Shown here in pieces: positions 46,221 to 55,874 of a stretch of 64,000 bases of DNA. The notes beneath the pieces are model-generated. The model saw only the letters and a list, made by a program, of their open reading frames with translations, did no database searches and had not been told where the DNA came from. This DNA is from Thermodesulfobacterium thermophilum DSM 1276 (GTDB taxonomy: Bacteria > Desulfobacterota > Thermodesulfobacteria > Thermodesulfobacteriales > Thermodesulfobacteriaceae), in the NCBI RefSeq assembly GCF_000421605.1, contig NZ_ATXI01000001.1, positions 62,001 through 126,000 of the forward strand, in the 5' to 3' direction. Both the position numbers and the translations under genes were made by a program. The number at the start of each line of letters is the position of its first letter. Position 1 is the stretch's first letter.

Positions 46221-46958
46221 CTATTTTGTCAATTTTTCTTTAAAATCCTTTCTTTTACGAAATTTTTTTATGATTTTAATACTCTTGGTTTTAAAAAATA
46301 AAGCCGGTCCTAATAAGGTATATACTACGATTAGAACAAAGATAGAGTAAGAAGGATAGGCAGCGGAGATGGTAAGACCACCTACAAAAAGCAGTAAAAG
46401 ATAAAAATTTTGAGATTTTTCTATTTTTATGTGCTTAAAGCTGGGATATTGGATAGGAGAAACTAACAGATAAGAGATAAGGCTTACAGCAGTTAGAGTA
46501 GCCCATTTAGGAAGCTCAAAATCAGGACGATAGGATTGTATAAAAAGCACAGAAGAAGCCAAAATAGCCGCCCCTGCAGGTGAAGGGAGTCCTTCAAAAT
46601 AGCCAAACCCAGAATGGGCTTTTACGTTATATCTCGCAAGTCTTAAAGCCACACAGATAGTATATAAAAAACAACTCACCCATCCCAGTTTACCAAATTC
46701 TATAAGCCAAAACTGGTATATAAGAATAGCAGGGGCTACTCCAAAAGAAATAAGGTCACTTAAAGAGTCATATTCAAGGCCAAACTTAGAAGTCTGCTTT
46801 AAATATCGAGCAATCCTCCCATCAAAGATATCAAAAACCATCGCTAAAAAAATAGCCCAGCCAGCTTTAGTAAAATCTCCGTGTATGGAACATATGATCG
46901 AATAAAAACCAAAAAAAAGGTTAAAGGTAGTAAAAATGTTAGGTATTAGGGCTAACAT
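46221..46958 (-). CDS. pssA: CDP-diacylglycerol-serine O-phosphatidyltransferase
   Basis: Inner-membrane enzyme making phosphatidylserine. The CDP-alcohol phosphotransferase motif is complete: D46-G47-x2-A50-R51-x8-G60-x3-D64-x3-D68. About seven membrane helices, 245 residues. Four bases after psd; together they make phosphatidylethanolamine. Confidence 0.95.
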   Translation of the reverse strand: MLALIPNIFTTFNLFFGFYSIICSIHGDFTKAGWAIFLAMVFDIFDGRIARYLKQTSKFGLEYDSLSDLISFGVAPAILIYQFWLIEFGKLGWVSCFLYTICVALRLARYNVKAHSGFGYFEGLPSPAGAAILASSVLFIQSYRPDFELPKWATLTAVSLISYLLVSPIQYPSFKHIKIEKSQNFYLLLLFVGGLTISAAYPSYSIFVLIVVYTLLGPALFFKTKSIKIIKKFRKRKDFKEKLTK

Positions 46959-46962
46959 AGTT

Positions 46963-47604
46963 TTAATCCTTCTTTAATAACACCCGACCCAAAACAGTTT
47001 CTCCAGCAAAAACTTTATGTCCTTCTTTTACATAGATTTCAGAGTTTTCAACCGGGAAAAAAAGTTCTACCCTTGAGCTAAACTTTATGATACCAATAGG
47101 GTCTCCTGCGACCACATCATCTCCAGGAAGGACAAAAGCCCTTATCCTTCTTGCAACCATCCCCGCTATCTGTACCACCCAAAAAGGAGTACCATCCTCT
47201 CGTTCTATAAGATAAAGTTGTTTTTCGTTTTGTTGAAAAGCTTCTTCTTTAAAAACAGGAAGTTTTTCTCCTTTTACATATTGCATACGTAAGACTTTAC
47301 CCGTGATAGGAGAGCGATTGATATGAACATCCCATAGCCTCATAAAAATCCCTATTCTCCAAAGGGGGGTAGAAAACCAAGAGGGATTTTCTTCTATCCG
47401 ACAAGTAACTACCTTTCCGTCTGCAGGAGAGATAATGAGTTCTGGGTCTAAGACAGGTTCTCTTTTAGGGTTTCTGAAAAAAAAGGCATTAGCCAACCCT
47501 ATTCCTAACCCTAAGAGCGCCGCCTTTCTTTTCTTAAATAAAAGACTGGTACCTGCAAACAGCAAGGGATAAAACACCCAAGGGAAGCCTTCTTTGTGCA
47601 CCAT
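46963..47604 (-). CDS. psd: Phosphatidylserine decarboxylase, short archaetidylserine-type
   Basis: Pyruvoyl enzyme converting phosphatidylserine to phosphatidylethanolamine. The short form (213 residues) has one or two N-terminal membrane segments, SPADGKVV, the HINRSPITGKV motif and IIKFSSRVELFFP near the end. Self-cleavage normally occurs at a Gly-Ser in this place (FGSR); here the pair is Ser176-Ser177, so the residue before the pyruvoyl serine differs. It sits between the RACo-like gene and pssA with 4-base gaps. Confidence 0.92.
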   Translation of the reverse strand: MVHKEGFPWVFYPLLFAGTSLLFKKRKAALLGLGIGLANAFFFRNPKREPVLDPELIISPADGKVVTCRIEENPSWFSTPLWRIGIFMRLWDVHINRSPITGKVLRMQYVKGEKLPVFKEEAFQQNEKQLYLIEREDGTPFWVVQIAGMVARRIRAFVLPGDDVVAGDPIGIIKFSSRVELFFPVENSEIYVKEGHKVFAGETVLGRVLLKKD

Positions 47605-47608
47605 AAAA

Positions 47609-49471
47609 TTACTCCTTTTTATTTTTTATGGTAGGGAATAAACTTTCGTCTGTATGAGGTAAAAACAGGGCAGCTACATAGGTCTCCATATAACCTGGGT
47701 AGTTTGAAAGCTCTAAGTGGGTCATAGACTTAGCTATGTCTCTCATTTTAGCAAACTTTTCTTGAGAAAGAAGGGCTATTTTAGCTCCGAGTAAACTGGT
47801 GTTACCTAAAAAGAAAAACCGGTCTCTATCTAAATCCGGTAAAAGGCCTATAGAAATAGCGTCTTCTACATCAAGATAGTTTCCAAAGGAACCTGCTAAA
47901 TAAACCCTCTCTATGTCTTTTAAAGATAACCCTACAGACTCAACCAAAACCTGGCATCCCGCAAAAATAGCGGCTTTGGCTCTGATAACATTATCTATGT
48001 CTGCTTCAGTAAAAACTATGTCTTCTCCTGTTTGGGTGTCTTGTTTAAAAACCACTACATACTCCCACCCTTCTTCCCCTCTTCTTATACGGGGATGAAT
48101 CAGGTCTTTTTTAATTTTTCCAGATTTATCTATGATCCCTACTCTAAAAAGAGAGGCCAACAAAGAAAGGATTCCCGAGCCACAGAGACCTATAGGTTTT
48201 GTTTTACCGATAGTAACCACCATGGGTTCATAAGTATAAGGGTCTATGTTTACCATTTCTATAGCACCAAGGGTGGCTCTCATCCCGTGTTTTATACCGC
48301 CTCCTTCAAAAGCTGGACCGGCAGAACAGGCAGCACAAACCAAAAAATCCTGATTCCCTAATACTATTTCTCCGTTAGTTCCAAGGTCTATAAAAAGGGT
48401 CAAAGGGCTTTCTTCATACATCTTAGAAGCTACCACACCCCCTACTACGTCTCCTCCAACATAACTTGCTTTACAAGGAATAATCTGGATAAGTGCGTTT
48501 AACTCTGTAAAACCTAAATCTTTAGCCCAGAAAACAGGAAATTCAGTAGCTACTGGAACATAGGGATATTCTCTTAAATATCTTGGCTCAAGTTCAAGAA
48601 AAAGATGGGTCATCACGGTGTTAGCCGCTAAAGAAATAAGTTTCACCTCTTCTAACCGCCCTTTTGATCCCAAGGCTTCTTTTATCAAAAGGATTAATCT
48701 TTCTTTTAAAACCTCAGATAATATCTTTAATCCTCCATCTCTTCTGCAAAACTCTATCCTGCTAATAACATCATCACCGTATTTGATTTGAGGGTTGTAA
48801 CCTGAACTAAAACCCAAAACTTCTCCTTTTCTTAGGTCAACCACCTCTACCTGTAAGGTGGTCGTGCCAACGTCTATGGCTACCCCTAAAAAGGGATCTA
48901 AAGGCTCTGCGGTAAGGTCTAACAAGAATGTTTTAGGATTATCTAAAGCCTGATAAACATAAGCTATGGTTTCGAAATTTTTTTGACGAAGAACATGGGG
49001 AATTTTTCTTAAAACTTCTAAAGGAACCTCTGGTTCCGAGATACCCTGTTTATAAAGCTCCTCTTTTAGTCTGTTAAAATCTGCGGTGTTTTCCTCCAAG
49101 GTCGGAGGGGTTAGTTTCAAAAATACTTCTTTAATCGGAGGGGAATCAGAATCAACCTGAGCGAGTTCTAAAAACTTAGCTCTTTTTTTAACAGGGCGAT
49201 ATAACGTTTTCTGGTCTAAGAAAGTAGTTAAAGGGACTTCTACCACCACGTCTGTTAGAGGGTAACTACCACAAGCCTTATAATACTGACCTTCTAAAAT
49301 CTCTCCTTTCAGTTCTCCTGAAACCAACCTCACTTTACACCGATTACAGCTTCCAGTTCCACCACAAGAGGCGTTGATATGAATACCTGCTTTTATTGCT
49401 ACATCAAAAAGGGTCTCCTCTTCAAGAGCCTCATACTCTTCGTTAAACGGTAGAAACTTAACCTTAGGCAT
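47609..49471 (-). CDS. RACo-like ferredoxin/ASKHA-domain ATPase (DUF4445)
   Basis: A 620-residue protein. The N-terminal [2Fe-2S] ferredoxin domain has cysteines C36, C42, C45 and C67 (C-x5-C-x2-C...C), followed by a linker and an actin-like ATPase region with AIDVGTTTLQVEVVDL, LFIDLGTNGEIVLG and GLCGSGILSLLA. This is the architecture of reductive activators of corrinoid proteins (RACo, RamA-like), used with methyltransferases in the acetyl-CoA pathway or demethylation. No methyltransferase or corrinoid protein lies nearby, so the partner is unknown. Confidence 0.88.
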   Translation of the reverse strand: MPKVKFLPFNEEYEALEEETLFDVAIKAGIHINASCGGTGSCNRCKVRLVSGELKGEILEGQYYKACGSYPLTDVVVEVPLTTFLDQKTLYRPVKKRAKFLELAQVDSDSPPIKEVFLKLTPPTLEENTADFNRLKEELYKQGISEPEVPLEVLRKIPHVLRQKNFETIAYVYQALDNPKTFLLDLTAEPLDPFLGVAIDVGTTTLQVEVVDLRKGEVLGFSSGYNPQIKYGDDVISRIEFCRRDGGLKILSEVLKERLILLIKEALGSKGRLEEVKLISLAANTVMTHLFLELEPRYLREYPYVPVATEFPVFWAKDLGFTELNALIQIIPCKASYVGGDVVGGVVASKMYEESPLTLFIDLGTNGEIVLGNQDFLVCAACSAGPAFEGGGIKHGMRATLGAIEMVNIDPYTYEPMVVTIGKTKPIGLCGSGILSLLASLFRVGIIDKSGKIKKDLIHPRIRRGEEGWEYVVVFKQDTQTGEDIVFTEADIDNVIRAKAAIFAGCQVLVESVGLSLKDIERVYLAGSFGNYLDVEDAISIGLLPDLDRDRFFFLGNTSLLGAKIALLSQEKFAKMRDIAKSMTHLELSNYPGYMETYVAALFLPHTDESLFPTIKNKKE

Positions 49472-49620
49472 TTTTTCTAATCCCTTAAAATCCTTAAAGC
49501 TAAACCTGTATTATACCAAACTTAAAAAATTGTTAAACTCCTTAGCCAAAGGTATCACTAAGTTATGTGTTGATAAATTTGTACTCAACTTTAATCGATT
49601 GAACCGTTGAATTTTAAACG

Positions 49621-49649
49621 TTGTCTTTTATAGTATAATTTTATACAAT
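49621..49649 (+). promoter_or_regulatory. Candidate promoter of the MscS-family gene
   Basis: TTGTCT (49621-49626), a 17-base spacer and TACAAT (49644-49649), giving a leader of about 38 bases. A second possible -10, TATAAT (49634-49639), lies within the spacer. The rest of the 222-base gap after the RACo-like gene is AT-rich without other clear features. Confidence 0.5.
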
Positions 49650-49693
49650 TTATACAATAGACAAAACCTAACATAAAATTTGGGGGATAGCTT

Positions 49694-50722
49694 ATGTGGG
49701 ACCTTCTTCCTATCTATCTAAAAACCTTTATTTTTATAGCCTTAGTGATAGCTGCTTCTTTTACCATAAAATGGGGGATTAAAAAAAAGTTTAGCTTTCT
49801 TGAGAATTTGGTTGGAATAAAACTAAAGGAAAAAACGGTAAACCTTATTTCTTGGGCCTTTTTTCTCTGGGTTTTCACCTTGGGTCTCTATTTGGTAAAC
49901 GAACTTCATAACCCTTTACCGACACTAAACCCGCTTATCAATAAATTACTGATCATCTTTTTTGTATTTTCCTTAGTTTGGTTTATTTCTCAACTTATAA
50001 TAACTCTTATTACTCAATACTTAACCCAAAGATTTGAGGTCATACCCAGTGTTTCTATCATCGAATTGTTAGTAAAAATAATTATCTTTTTTATCGGGTT
50101 TATTTTGGTTTTAGACATTTTAAAAATAAACATAACTCCTTTTATCACTTCCTTAGGTATAGGAGGCCTTGCGGTGGGTTTAGCTTTACAACCCACCCTT
50201 GAAAATCTATTTTCTGGACTTCAGATCTTGATGGCCAAACAAATCAAACCTGGAGATTACATCATGTTAGATAACAATTTAGAAGGCTTTGTGGAAGATA
50301 TTTCCTGGAGAAACACCATCATACGTCAACTCTCAAACAACCTTATCATCGTTCCTAACTCTAAGATATCTTCTTCAGTGATCGTTAACTACAGTCTTCC
50401 TGAACCCGAACTAAGCATTTTAGTTGGAGTAGGGGTAAGCTATGATAGTGATTTAAACAAGGTAGAAAGGGTGACGATAGAAGTTGCTAAAGAAGTACTT
50501 AACACAGTTAATGGGGGTGTCTCAGAGTTTGAACCTTTTATCCGCTATCATACCTTTGGGGATTTTAGTATCAACTTTAACGTAATCTTAAGGGTAAAGA
50601 CTTATGTAGATCGATATCTGGTGGCTCATGAGTTCATAAAAAAACTACATCAAAGATACAAAGAAGAAGGAATAACAATACCCTTCCCTATAAGGACAAT
50701 CTATCTTCAAAAAACCTCTTGA
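49694..50722 (+). CDS. MscS-family mechanosensitive channel
   Basis: Small-conductance mechanosensitive channel of 342 residues. Four or five N-terminal helices end with the pore-lining TM3 (ITPFITSLGIGGLAVGLALQPTLENLFSG, about residues 150-178), followed by the beta domain (ILMAKQIKPGDYIML, VEDISWRNTIIRQLSNNLIIVPNSKISSSVIVNYS) and the C-terminal alpha/beta domain. Protects against osmotic downshock. GGGGGA precedes the ATG. Confidence 0.94.
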   Translation: MWDLLPIYLKTFIFIALVIAASFTIKWGIKKKFSFLENLVGIKLKEKTVNLISWAFFLWVFTLGLYLVNELHNPLPTLNPLINKLLIIFFVFSLVWFISQLIITLITQYLTQRFEVIPSVSIIELLVKIIIFFIGFILVLDILKINITPFITSLGIGGLAVGLALQPTLENLFSGLQILMAKQIKPGDYIMLDNNLEGFVEDISWRNTIIRQLSNNLIIVPNSKISSSVIVNYSLPEPELSILVGVGVSYDSDLNKVERVTIEVAKEVLNTVNGGVSEFEPFIRYHTFGDFSINFNVILRVKTYVDRYLVAHEFIKKLHQRYKEEGITIPFPIRTIYLQKTS

Positions 50723-50782
50723 TTTTTTAGAAAGTGGATTAATATTATCTAAAATAAAATCCTAAAAACAGGAGGTGTGGCT

Positions 50783-51278
50783 ATGAAAGCAGGTAAGTTT
50801 CTTTTAAGTTGGTTTTTCAGTTTTTTTGGTATTCACCTTTTTAGCAGTAAACACAGGTTTTACTGCTACTCCTTTAAGTAAAGAAAGGGTAAAAGAGGCT
50901 AAGACAGTTTGTGGTGTACAAGAGGTAGATGTAGAAGGTGCTAAGAAACTCATAGCTGAAGGAGCTGTTATACTTGATGTAAGGGAATATACAGAATATA
51001 AAGCCGGACATATTCCTGGGGCTATTTGGGCACCAAGAGGGCTTTTAGACTTTAAAGCCTACGAGTGGCTTCCAGACAAAGAAAAAACCTATTTAGTTTA
51101 TTGTAAAACTGGAGGAAGAGGGGTAGTAGCTACCTGTGACCTTAAAAAATTGGGTTACAAAAAGGTTTATAATCTAAAAGGTGGTATCGTTGCCTGGAAA
51201 GAAGCTAAGCAACCTATAGAAACTGGAGAGCCTGAAGGTCCAGGTAAAGGGATGAAAAAAGCAACCTATATACACTAA
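50783..51278 (+). pseudogene. Exported rhodanese-domain protein with a one-base frameshift in the signal peptide
   Basis: A rhodanese domain (sulfurtransferase fold) with ILDVREYTEYKAGHIPGAIWAPRG and the active-site loop VYCKTGGRG (Cys107 in the restored numbering). An ATG at 50783 with an excellent AGGAGGT binding site opens a signal-peptide-like frame, but that frame leaves the rhodanese frame at the T7 run 50821-50827. Removing one T joins them into one protein with an intact signal peptide (MKAGKFLLSWFFSFLVFTFL, then AVNTGFTA). The alternative is translation from the TTG at 50826, which lacks a good binding site and half of the signal. A sequencing error, slippage or real mutation are all possible. 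Confidence 0.8.
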
Positions 51279-51294
51279 AACTAAAATCTTTTAG

Positions 51295-51325
51295 CAGAAG
51301 GGGGATATCCCCCTTCTGAACAATT
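51295..51325 (+). terminator. Bidirectional intrinsic terminator
   Basis: An almost perfect palindrome CAGAAGGGGGATATCCCCCTT with arms 51295-51305 and 51308-51318, followed on the plus strand by ATTTTT and on the minus strand by AAAAGATTTTAG. It separates the rhodanese gene from the convergent PUA-like gene. Confidence 0.75.
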
Positions 51326-51331
51326 TTTCAA

Positions 51332-51793
51332 CTATAGATTTTTCAGCACCTTTTCTTCAAGATAAGCAAAAAGTTTTCCAGGTAGATAAAGACCACAGCC
51401 TAAAATCCATTTCTCATCTTTAAGAACAACGTAACCTGGTTCTAAGTCCAGGTTTATTTCTACCTTTTTATGTTTTTTCAACTCTTCTATAAGTTGAAAA
51501 TTAAGGATTATTACGTTTTTGGTAGCAAAATTTCCAAACCTTTGCAAAAAAGCAGAGGTAGGCTTAAGATAAGAAGAAACTTTTCTTAAAAAGAGAAGAC
51601 CTACAGTTTGGACCTCAAGAGAGGTTAAGCTTTCTAAATAAGGAGTTTTAGGAAAAAGCCAAAAGTTTGAAACACCCTTTAATACTTCGTAGTCTTTAAA
51701 GAGAGAAGGAGAAAAACCGAACCTATCTTCTAAATAGTCAAAAATTTCTTTTTTCTCTTCTTCATTAACTTTTTTAGGGAATTTTCTTTGCAT
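51332..51793 (-). CDS. Putative RNA-binding PUA-like protein
   Basis: A 153-residue soluble protein. The C-terminal EPGYVVLKDEKWILGCGLYLPGKLFAYL (about residues 118-145) resembles the end of PUA-like domains found in RNA-modification proteins of the NOL1/NOP2/Sun group. The N-terminal part (EIFDYLEDRFGFSPSLFKDYEV) resembles the pre-PUA region of those enzymes, but no methyltransferase domain is present. Function unknown; the call is from pattern only. It shares a divergent promoter region with purM. Confidence 0.55.
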   Translation of the reverse strand: MQRKFPKKVNEEEKKEIFDYLEDRFGFSPSLFKDYEVLKGVSNFWLFPKTPYLESLTSLEVQTVGLLFLRKVSSYLKPTSAFLQRFGNFATKNVIILNFQLIEELKKHKKVEINLDLEPGYVVLKDEKWILGCGLYLPGKLFAYLEEKVLKNL

Positions 51794-51836
51794 ATTATTT
51801 TTTCCTCATCGTTAAAGAATCTTGTTTTTAAAAAAA

Positions 51837-51842
51837 TATAAT
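51837..51842 (+). promoter_or_regulatory. Candidate -10 box for purM
   Basis: TATAAT about 45 bases before the purM ATG, in an AT-rich divergent promoter region (51794-51886). No strong -35 at standard spacing. Confidence 0.4.
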
Positions 51843-51886
51843 ATAAAATTTTGAAATCATCAAACATATTGACCAAGGGGATTTCT

Positions 51887-52930
51887 ATGAACGCTGCAGA
51901 AAAGTATAGAGCTGCAGGGGTTGACCTGGAAAAAGCCAATCTTTTGGTAGAAATCGTTAAAAAATATTCTTCAAGTCTTCCTCAAAAAGGGGTTCTCTCG
52001 GGGATTGGAGGCTATTCTGGACTCTTTTCTTTAGACTTAAATAGCTATAAAAACCCTGTTTTAGTGTCTTCTACAGATGGGGTTGGTACTAAAATCAAGC
52101 TTGCTATCAAGGCAGGAATCCATAAAGGAATTGGGATCGACTTAGTGGCTATGTGTGTAAATGATATCATTACCTGTGGAGCCAAGCCACTTTTCTTTTT
52201 GGATTATTTAGCTTTTGGGAAGTTTGAAGAAAAAATTTTTGAAGAATTGATCGCAGGGATAGTAGAGGGATGCAAAATCTCTCAATGTGCCCTTTTAGGT
52301 GGAGAAACAGCAGAAATGCCAGGAATGTATGCCCCTGGAGATTATGATTGTGCGGGTTTTGTGGTAGGAATAGTAGAAAGAGAAAAAATTATAGACGGTT
52401 CAACCATCTCAATAGGAGATGTCTTGATAGGAATACCTTCAAGCGGGCTTCATAGCAATGGATTTTCTTTAGTAAGAAAAATTTTGGAAGAAAAACAAAT
52501 AAGTTTAGATTATATTCCTGAAGAGTTAGGAAGACCTATAGGGGAGGTAGTTCTTACCCCCACCAAAATTTATGTACCAATTATGTTAACCCTTACCAAT
52601 AAAGGATATAACATCAAAGGTTGTGCTCACATCACAGGAGGTGGTTTTATAGACAATCTTCCAAGGATTTTACCAAAAAACTGTAAGGTAATAATAGAAA
52701 AAAATACCTGGGAAACACCAGCGATTTTTCAGCTTCTTCAGAAATGGGGAGAGATCTCTGAAAAGGAGATGTATCAGGTGTTTAACTGCGGAATAGGGCT
52801 TGTTTTGATAGTAAGTAGAGAAGAAGTAGAGGAAATAACAAGTCTTATTTCTGCTTTAGGGGAAGGTTATCGTGTAATAGGTTATGTTGACAAAAGAGAG
52901 CAAGATGAACCACAAGTTATCTTGGTTTAG
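51887..52930 (+). CDS. purM: Phosphoribosylformylglycinamidine cyclo-ligase (AIR synthase)
   Basis: Fifth step of purine synthesis, ATP-dependent ring closure to AIR. The protein begins MNAAEKYRAAGVDLEKANLLVE and has VSSTDGVGTKIKLA, IGIDLVAMCVNDI, LLGGETAEMPGMY and GCAHITGGGFIDNLPRI, all PurM-specific. It is not SelD, which shares the fold, because the SelD glycine-rich N-terminus with catalytic Cys/Sec is absent. I chose the ATG at 51887 (AAGGGGA upstream) over a TTG at 51851, giving 347 residues. Confidence 0.96.
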   Translation: MNAAEKYRAAGVDLEKANLLVEIVKKYSSSLPQKGVLSGIGGYSGLFSLDLNSYKNPVLVSSTDGVGTKIKLAIKAGIHKGIGIDLVAMCVNDIITCGAKPLFFLDYLAFGKFEEKIFEELIAGIVEGCKISQCALLGGETAEMPGMYAPGDYDCAGFVVGIVEREKIIDGSTISIGDVLIGIPSSGLHSNGFSLVRKILEEKQISLDYIPEELGRPIGEVVLTPTKIYVPIMLTLTNKGYNIKGCAHITGGGFIDNLPRILPKNCKVIIEKNTWETPAIFQLLQKWGEISEKEMYQVFNCGIGLVLIVSREEVEEITSLISALGEGYRVIGYVDKREQDEPQVILV

Positions 52931-52942
52931 AGGGGTTGAGGC

Positions 52943-53797
52943 ATGTATTTTCAAGAGGTGATTGCTACTTTAAATCGTTTTTGGGGAGAAAAAGGTTGTG
53001 TAATCCTTCAGCCATATGATATAGAGGTAGGGGCAGGAACCTTTCATCCTGCTACTTTTTTGAGATCTCTTGGCCCTGAACCCTTTGCCTGTGCATATGT
53101 ACAACCTTGTAGAAGGCCAGCAGACGGAAGATATGGAGAAAATCCTAACAGATTACAACATTACTACCAATATCAAGTCATCATTAAACCCTCGCCTGAT
53201 AACATCCAGGACCTTTACCTGGAAAGTCTTCAAGCTTTAGGTATTAACCCTACGGAACATGACATAAGGTTTGTAGAAGACGACTGGGAATCTCCCACCT
53301 TAGGAGCCTGGGGATTGGGTTGGGAGGTTTGGCTTGACGGGATGGAAATCACTCAGTTTACCTATTTCCAACAAGTAGGGGGTTTTGACTGTTCTCCGGT
53401 AACGGTAGAGATTACCTATGGGCTTGAACGTATTACCATGTATCTTCAAGAGGTAGAAAACGTCTTTGACCTTAAATGGAACTCAAAATATACCTATAGA
53501 GATATACATCACCGAGGAGAGGTAGAATATTCTATCTATAACTTTGACGAAGCAGATGTAAACCTTTTAAAAGAACTTTTTGACAGATACGAAGCTGAAG
53601 GCAACAGACTTTTAAGTTTAGGTCTTGCGCTTCCAGGTTATGACTTTGTCATCAAATGTTCCCATACCTTTAACCTCCTTGATGCAAGAGGAGTTCTTTC
53701 CCCTATAGAAAGAGCAAATTACATAGGTCGTGTGAGAGGTTTGGCAAAAAAAGCTGCTGAAACTTGGCTAAACAAAGGAGAAAGGGAATATGAATAA
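52943..53797 (+). CDS. glyQ: Glycyl-tRNA synthetase alpha subunit
   Basis: Catalytic subunit of the bacterial heterotetrameric glycyl-tRNA synthetase. Signatures: [36 protein letters not shown] and [34 protein letters not shown], the class II aminoacylation core. 284 residues, standard. It overlaps glyS by 8 bases. Confidence 0.98.
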   Translation: MYFQEVIATLNRFWGEKGCVILQPYDIEVGAGTFHPATFLRSLGPEPFACAYVQPCRRPADGRYGENPNRLQHYYQYQVIIKPSPDNIQDLYLESLQALGINPTEHDIRFVEDDWESPTLGAWGLGWEVWLDGMEITQFTYFQQVGGFDCSPVTVEITYGLERITMYLQEVENVFDLKWNSKYTYRDIHHRGEVEYSIYNFDEADVNLLKELFDRYEAEGNRLLSLGLALPGYDFVIKCSHTFNLLDARGVLSPIERANYIGRVRGLAKKAAETWLNKGEREYE

Positions 53798-55865
53798 AAA
53801 TCTTCTTTGGGAAATAGGGACAGAAGAGCTTCCGGCAAGGTTTATCGAACCTGCCCTTTTAAGCTTACAAAAGGCCGCAGAAAAAAAATTAAAAGAACTT
53901 TTTGTAGACTATCAAGAAATCAAAACTGCAGGAACATTTAGGAGATTGGTCCTTTTTGTAAAGAACCTTTCAGAAAAACAACCAGACAGAGAAGAGGAAG
54001 TTTTAGGTCCTTCTATGAATATAGGGCTTACTAAGGAAGGAACCTTTAGTCAGGCATTAATCGGTTTTGCTAAAAAGTACGGAGTAAACCCAGAAGACCT
54101 TAAAACTAAAAAAACCCCTAAGGGTGAGTATTTTTACCTTAAAAGAACCATTCCTGGACAAAAAACAAAAGACCTTTTACCTTCCTTGCTCCTTTCTTTA
54201 CTTAAAGAAATCTATTTCCCAAAAACCATGAAATGGGGAGATTATGACGTAAGATTTGGTCGTCCTATAAGATGGATGGTTTGTCTTTTTGGGGAAGAAG
54301 TTATTCCCATTAAAATAGCAGGGATACAAGCTACAAACCAAAGCTTAGGTCATCGTTTTTTAAGCCCATCTCCCATCGTGCTTAACAAAGCAGATTGGGA
54401 AGAATATGAAAAACAACTTGAAAATAACTTTGTTATAGTTTCTCCTGAAAAAAGATTAACTTTTACTAAAAAAAGCATCTTTGAGGTTTCTCAGCCTTAT
54501 GGTGTGCCTGAAATAGATGAAGACCTCTTAAAAGAAAACGCCAACTTATTAGAATATCCCTTTCCCATAGTAGGCAGTTTTCCAGAAAGTTTTTTAACCC
54601 TCCCAGAACCTCTAATCACAACTGCTTTAAAAGAACATCAGAGATATTTCTGTATTAGAACCCTCGAGGGAAAACTTCTTAACTATTTCATCGCCGTGAA
54701 TAACAACCGTCCTAAAGATTGGGGGGTAGTAAAAAAAGGACATGAAAGGGTTACTAAGGCCAGGCTTGAAGATGCCAAATTTTATTTTGAAAAAGACCTT
54801 AGTCAACCCCTTTCCTACTTTTTAGAAAAAATTAAAGGTATAGTTTATCATATCAAATGCGGAACCCTATGGGAAAAAACTCAACGGTTAATAGATCTGG
54901 GTAAATATTTAGCGTTAAAATTAGATTATCCATACATTCTCTCTAAGATAGAGAAAACCTGCCTTTACGCTAAAATAGATACAGCCTCAGAGGTAGTAAG
55001 TGAATTTCCTTCGTTGCAAGGGGTTATAGGGAAGATTTTGCTTGAGCATAAAGAAGAAAAGGATATTGCAGAGGCAGTTTTCGAACAGTATCTCCCCTCC
55101 CCCAAAGATGAAACCCTCCCTCAGTCTTTTGAAGGAATAATTCTTTCATTAGCTGATAAAATAGACCATCTTTGCGCCCTTTTTGGGGTTAACGAAAAAC
55201 CCTCTGGAGAAAAAGATCCTTATGGGCTTAGAAGAGCAGGTTATGGCATAGTAAAACTGCTTATAGGAAAAGAAAAATTCTTAGACCTGGGAGAAGCTAT
55301 AGAGTTTTCTCTTAGTTTGTTAAAAAAACAAGGGTTTTTGAAAAATCGTAAGGCTTTAGAGGAAGTTACAGAATTTATCAAAAAACGCTTAGAGGGAGAG
55401 TTTTTAAACTTGGGTTTTAGCAAAAACGTGATAGGGGTTGTGCTTCAGTTACCTCTCAATCCTTATGACCAATACCTAAGACTAAAGGCCCTTTCAGATT
55501 TTCAGGAAAAGAAAGATTTTGTTGACCTTATTACTGGGTTTAAACGGGTAGCCCAGTTGTTAAAAAATGTAGATAAACAAACTCTTTTAGAAGAAGTTGA
55601 AGAAAACCTTATCGTATTAGAAGAAGAAAAAGAGCTTTATCAACAGGCTTTAAATCTAAGACCAGTTTTACTTGGCCTGATAGAAAAAAAGGATTATCTT
55701 TCTTATTTAGAACATTTGGTAAGTCTTAAAGAACCGATAGACAGGTTTTTTGATAAGGTGTTTGTGATGGTAGAAGATGAGGATTTAAGAAACAACCGTT
55801 TAAAAATCTTACAAAGGGTGGCTGAACTTTTTGAAAGGTTTGGTGACTTCACGGCCTTTATTTAA
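53790..55865 (+). CDS. glyS: Glycyl-tRNA synthetase beta subunit
   Basis: tRNA-binding subunit of the heterotetramer, 691 residues. The N-terminal [22 protein letters not shown] is diagnostic; the HD-like middle includes [21 protein letters not shown] and [29 protein letters not shown]; the C-terminal DALR-like anticodon-binding region runs from about residue 570 to [23 protein letters not shown]. Nine bases before selB. Confidence 0.98.
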   Translation: MNKNLLWEIGTEELPARFIEPALLSLQKAAEKKLKELFVDYQEIKTAGTFRRLVLFVKNLSEKQPDREEEVLGPSMNIGLTKEGTFSQALIGFAKKYGVNPEDLKTKKTPKGEYFYLKRTIPGQKTKDLLPSLLLSLLKEIYFPKTMKWGDYDVRFGRPIRWMVCLFGEEVIPIKIAGIQATNQSLGHRFLSPSPIVLNKADWEEYEKQLENNFVIVSPEKRLTFTKKSIFEVSQPYGVPEIDEDLLKENANLLEYPFPIVGSFPESFLTLPEPLITTALKEHQRYFCIRTLEGKLLNYFIAVNNNRPKDWGVVKKGHERVTKARLEDAKFYFEKDLSQPLSYFLEKIKGIVYHIKCGTLWEKTQRLIDLGKYLALKLDYPYILSKIEKTCLYAKIDTASEVVSEFPSLQGVIGKILLEHKEEKDIAEAVFEQYLPSPKDETLPQSFEGIILSLADKIDHLCALFGVNEKPSGEKDPYGLRRAGYGIVKLLIGKEKFLDLGEAIEFSLSLLKKQGFLKNRKALEEVTEFIKKRLEGEFLNLGFSKNVIGVVLQLPLNPYDQYLRLKALSDFQEKKDFVDLITGFKRVAQLLKNVDKQTLLEEVEENLIVLEEEKELYQQALNLRPVLLGLIEKKDYLSYLEHLVSLKEPIDRFFDKVFVMVEDEDLRNNRLKILQRVAELFERFGDFTAFI

Positions 55866-55874
55866 AGGTGGGTT

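Noticed and set aside
51851-51886. TTG start for purM
   Set aside because: The ATG at 51887 matches the family N-terminus and has AAGGGGA upstream.
51887-52930. SelD (selenophosphate synthetase) instead of PurM
   Set aside because: The fold is shared, but the motifs are those of PurM and the SelD catalytic Cys/Sec-Gly region is missing.
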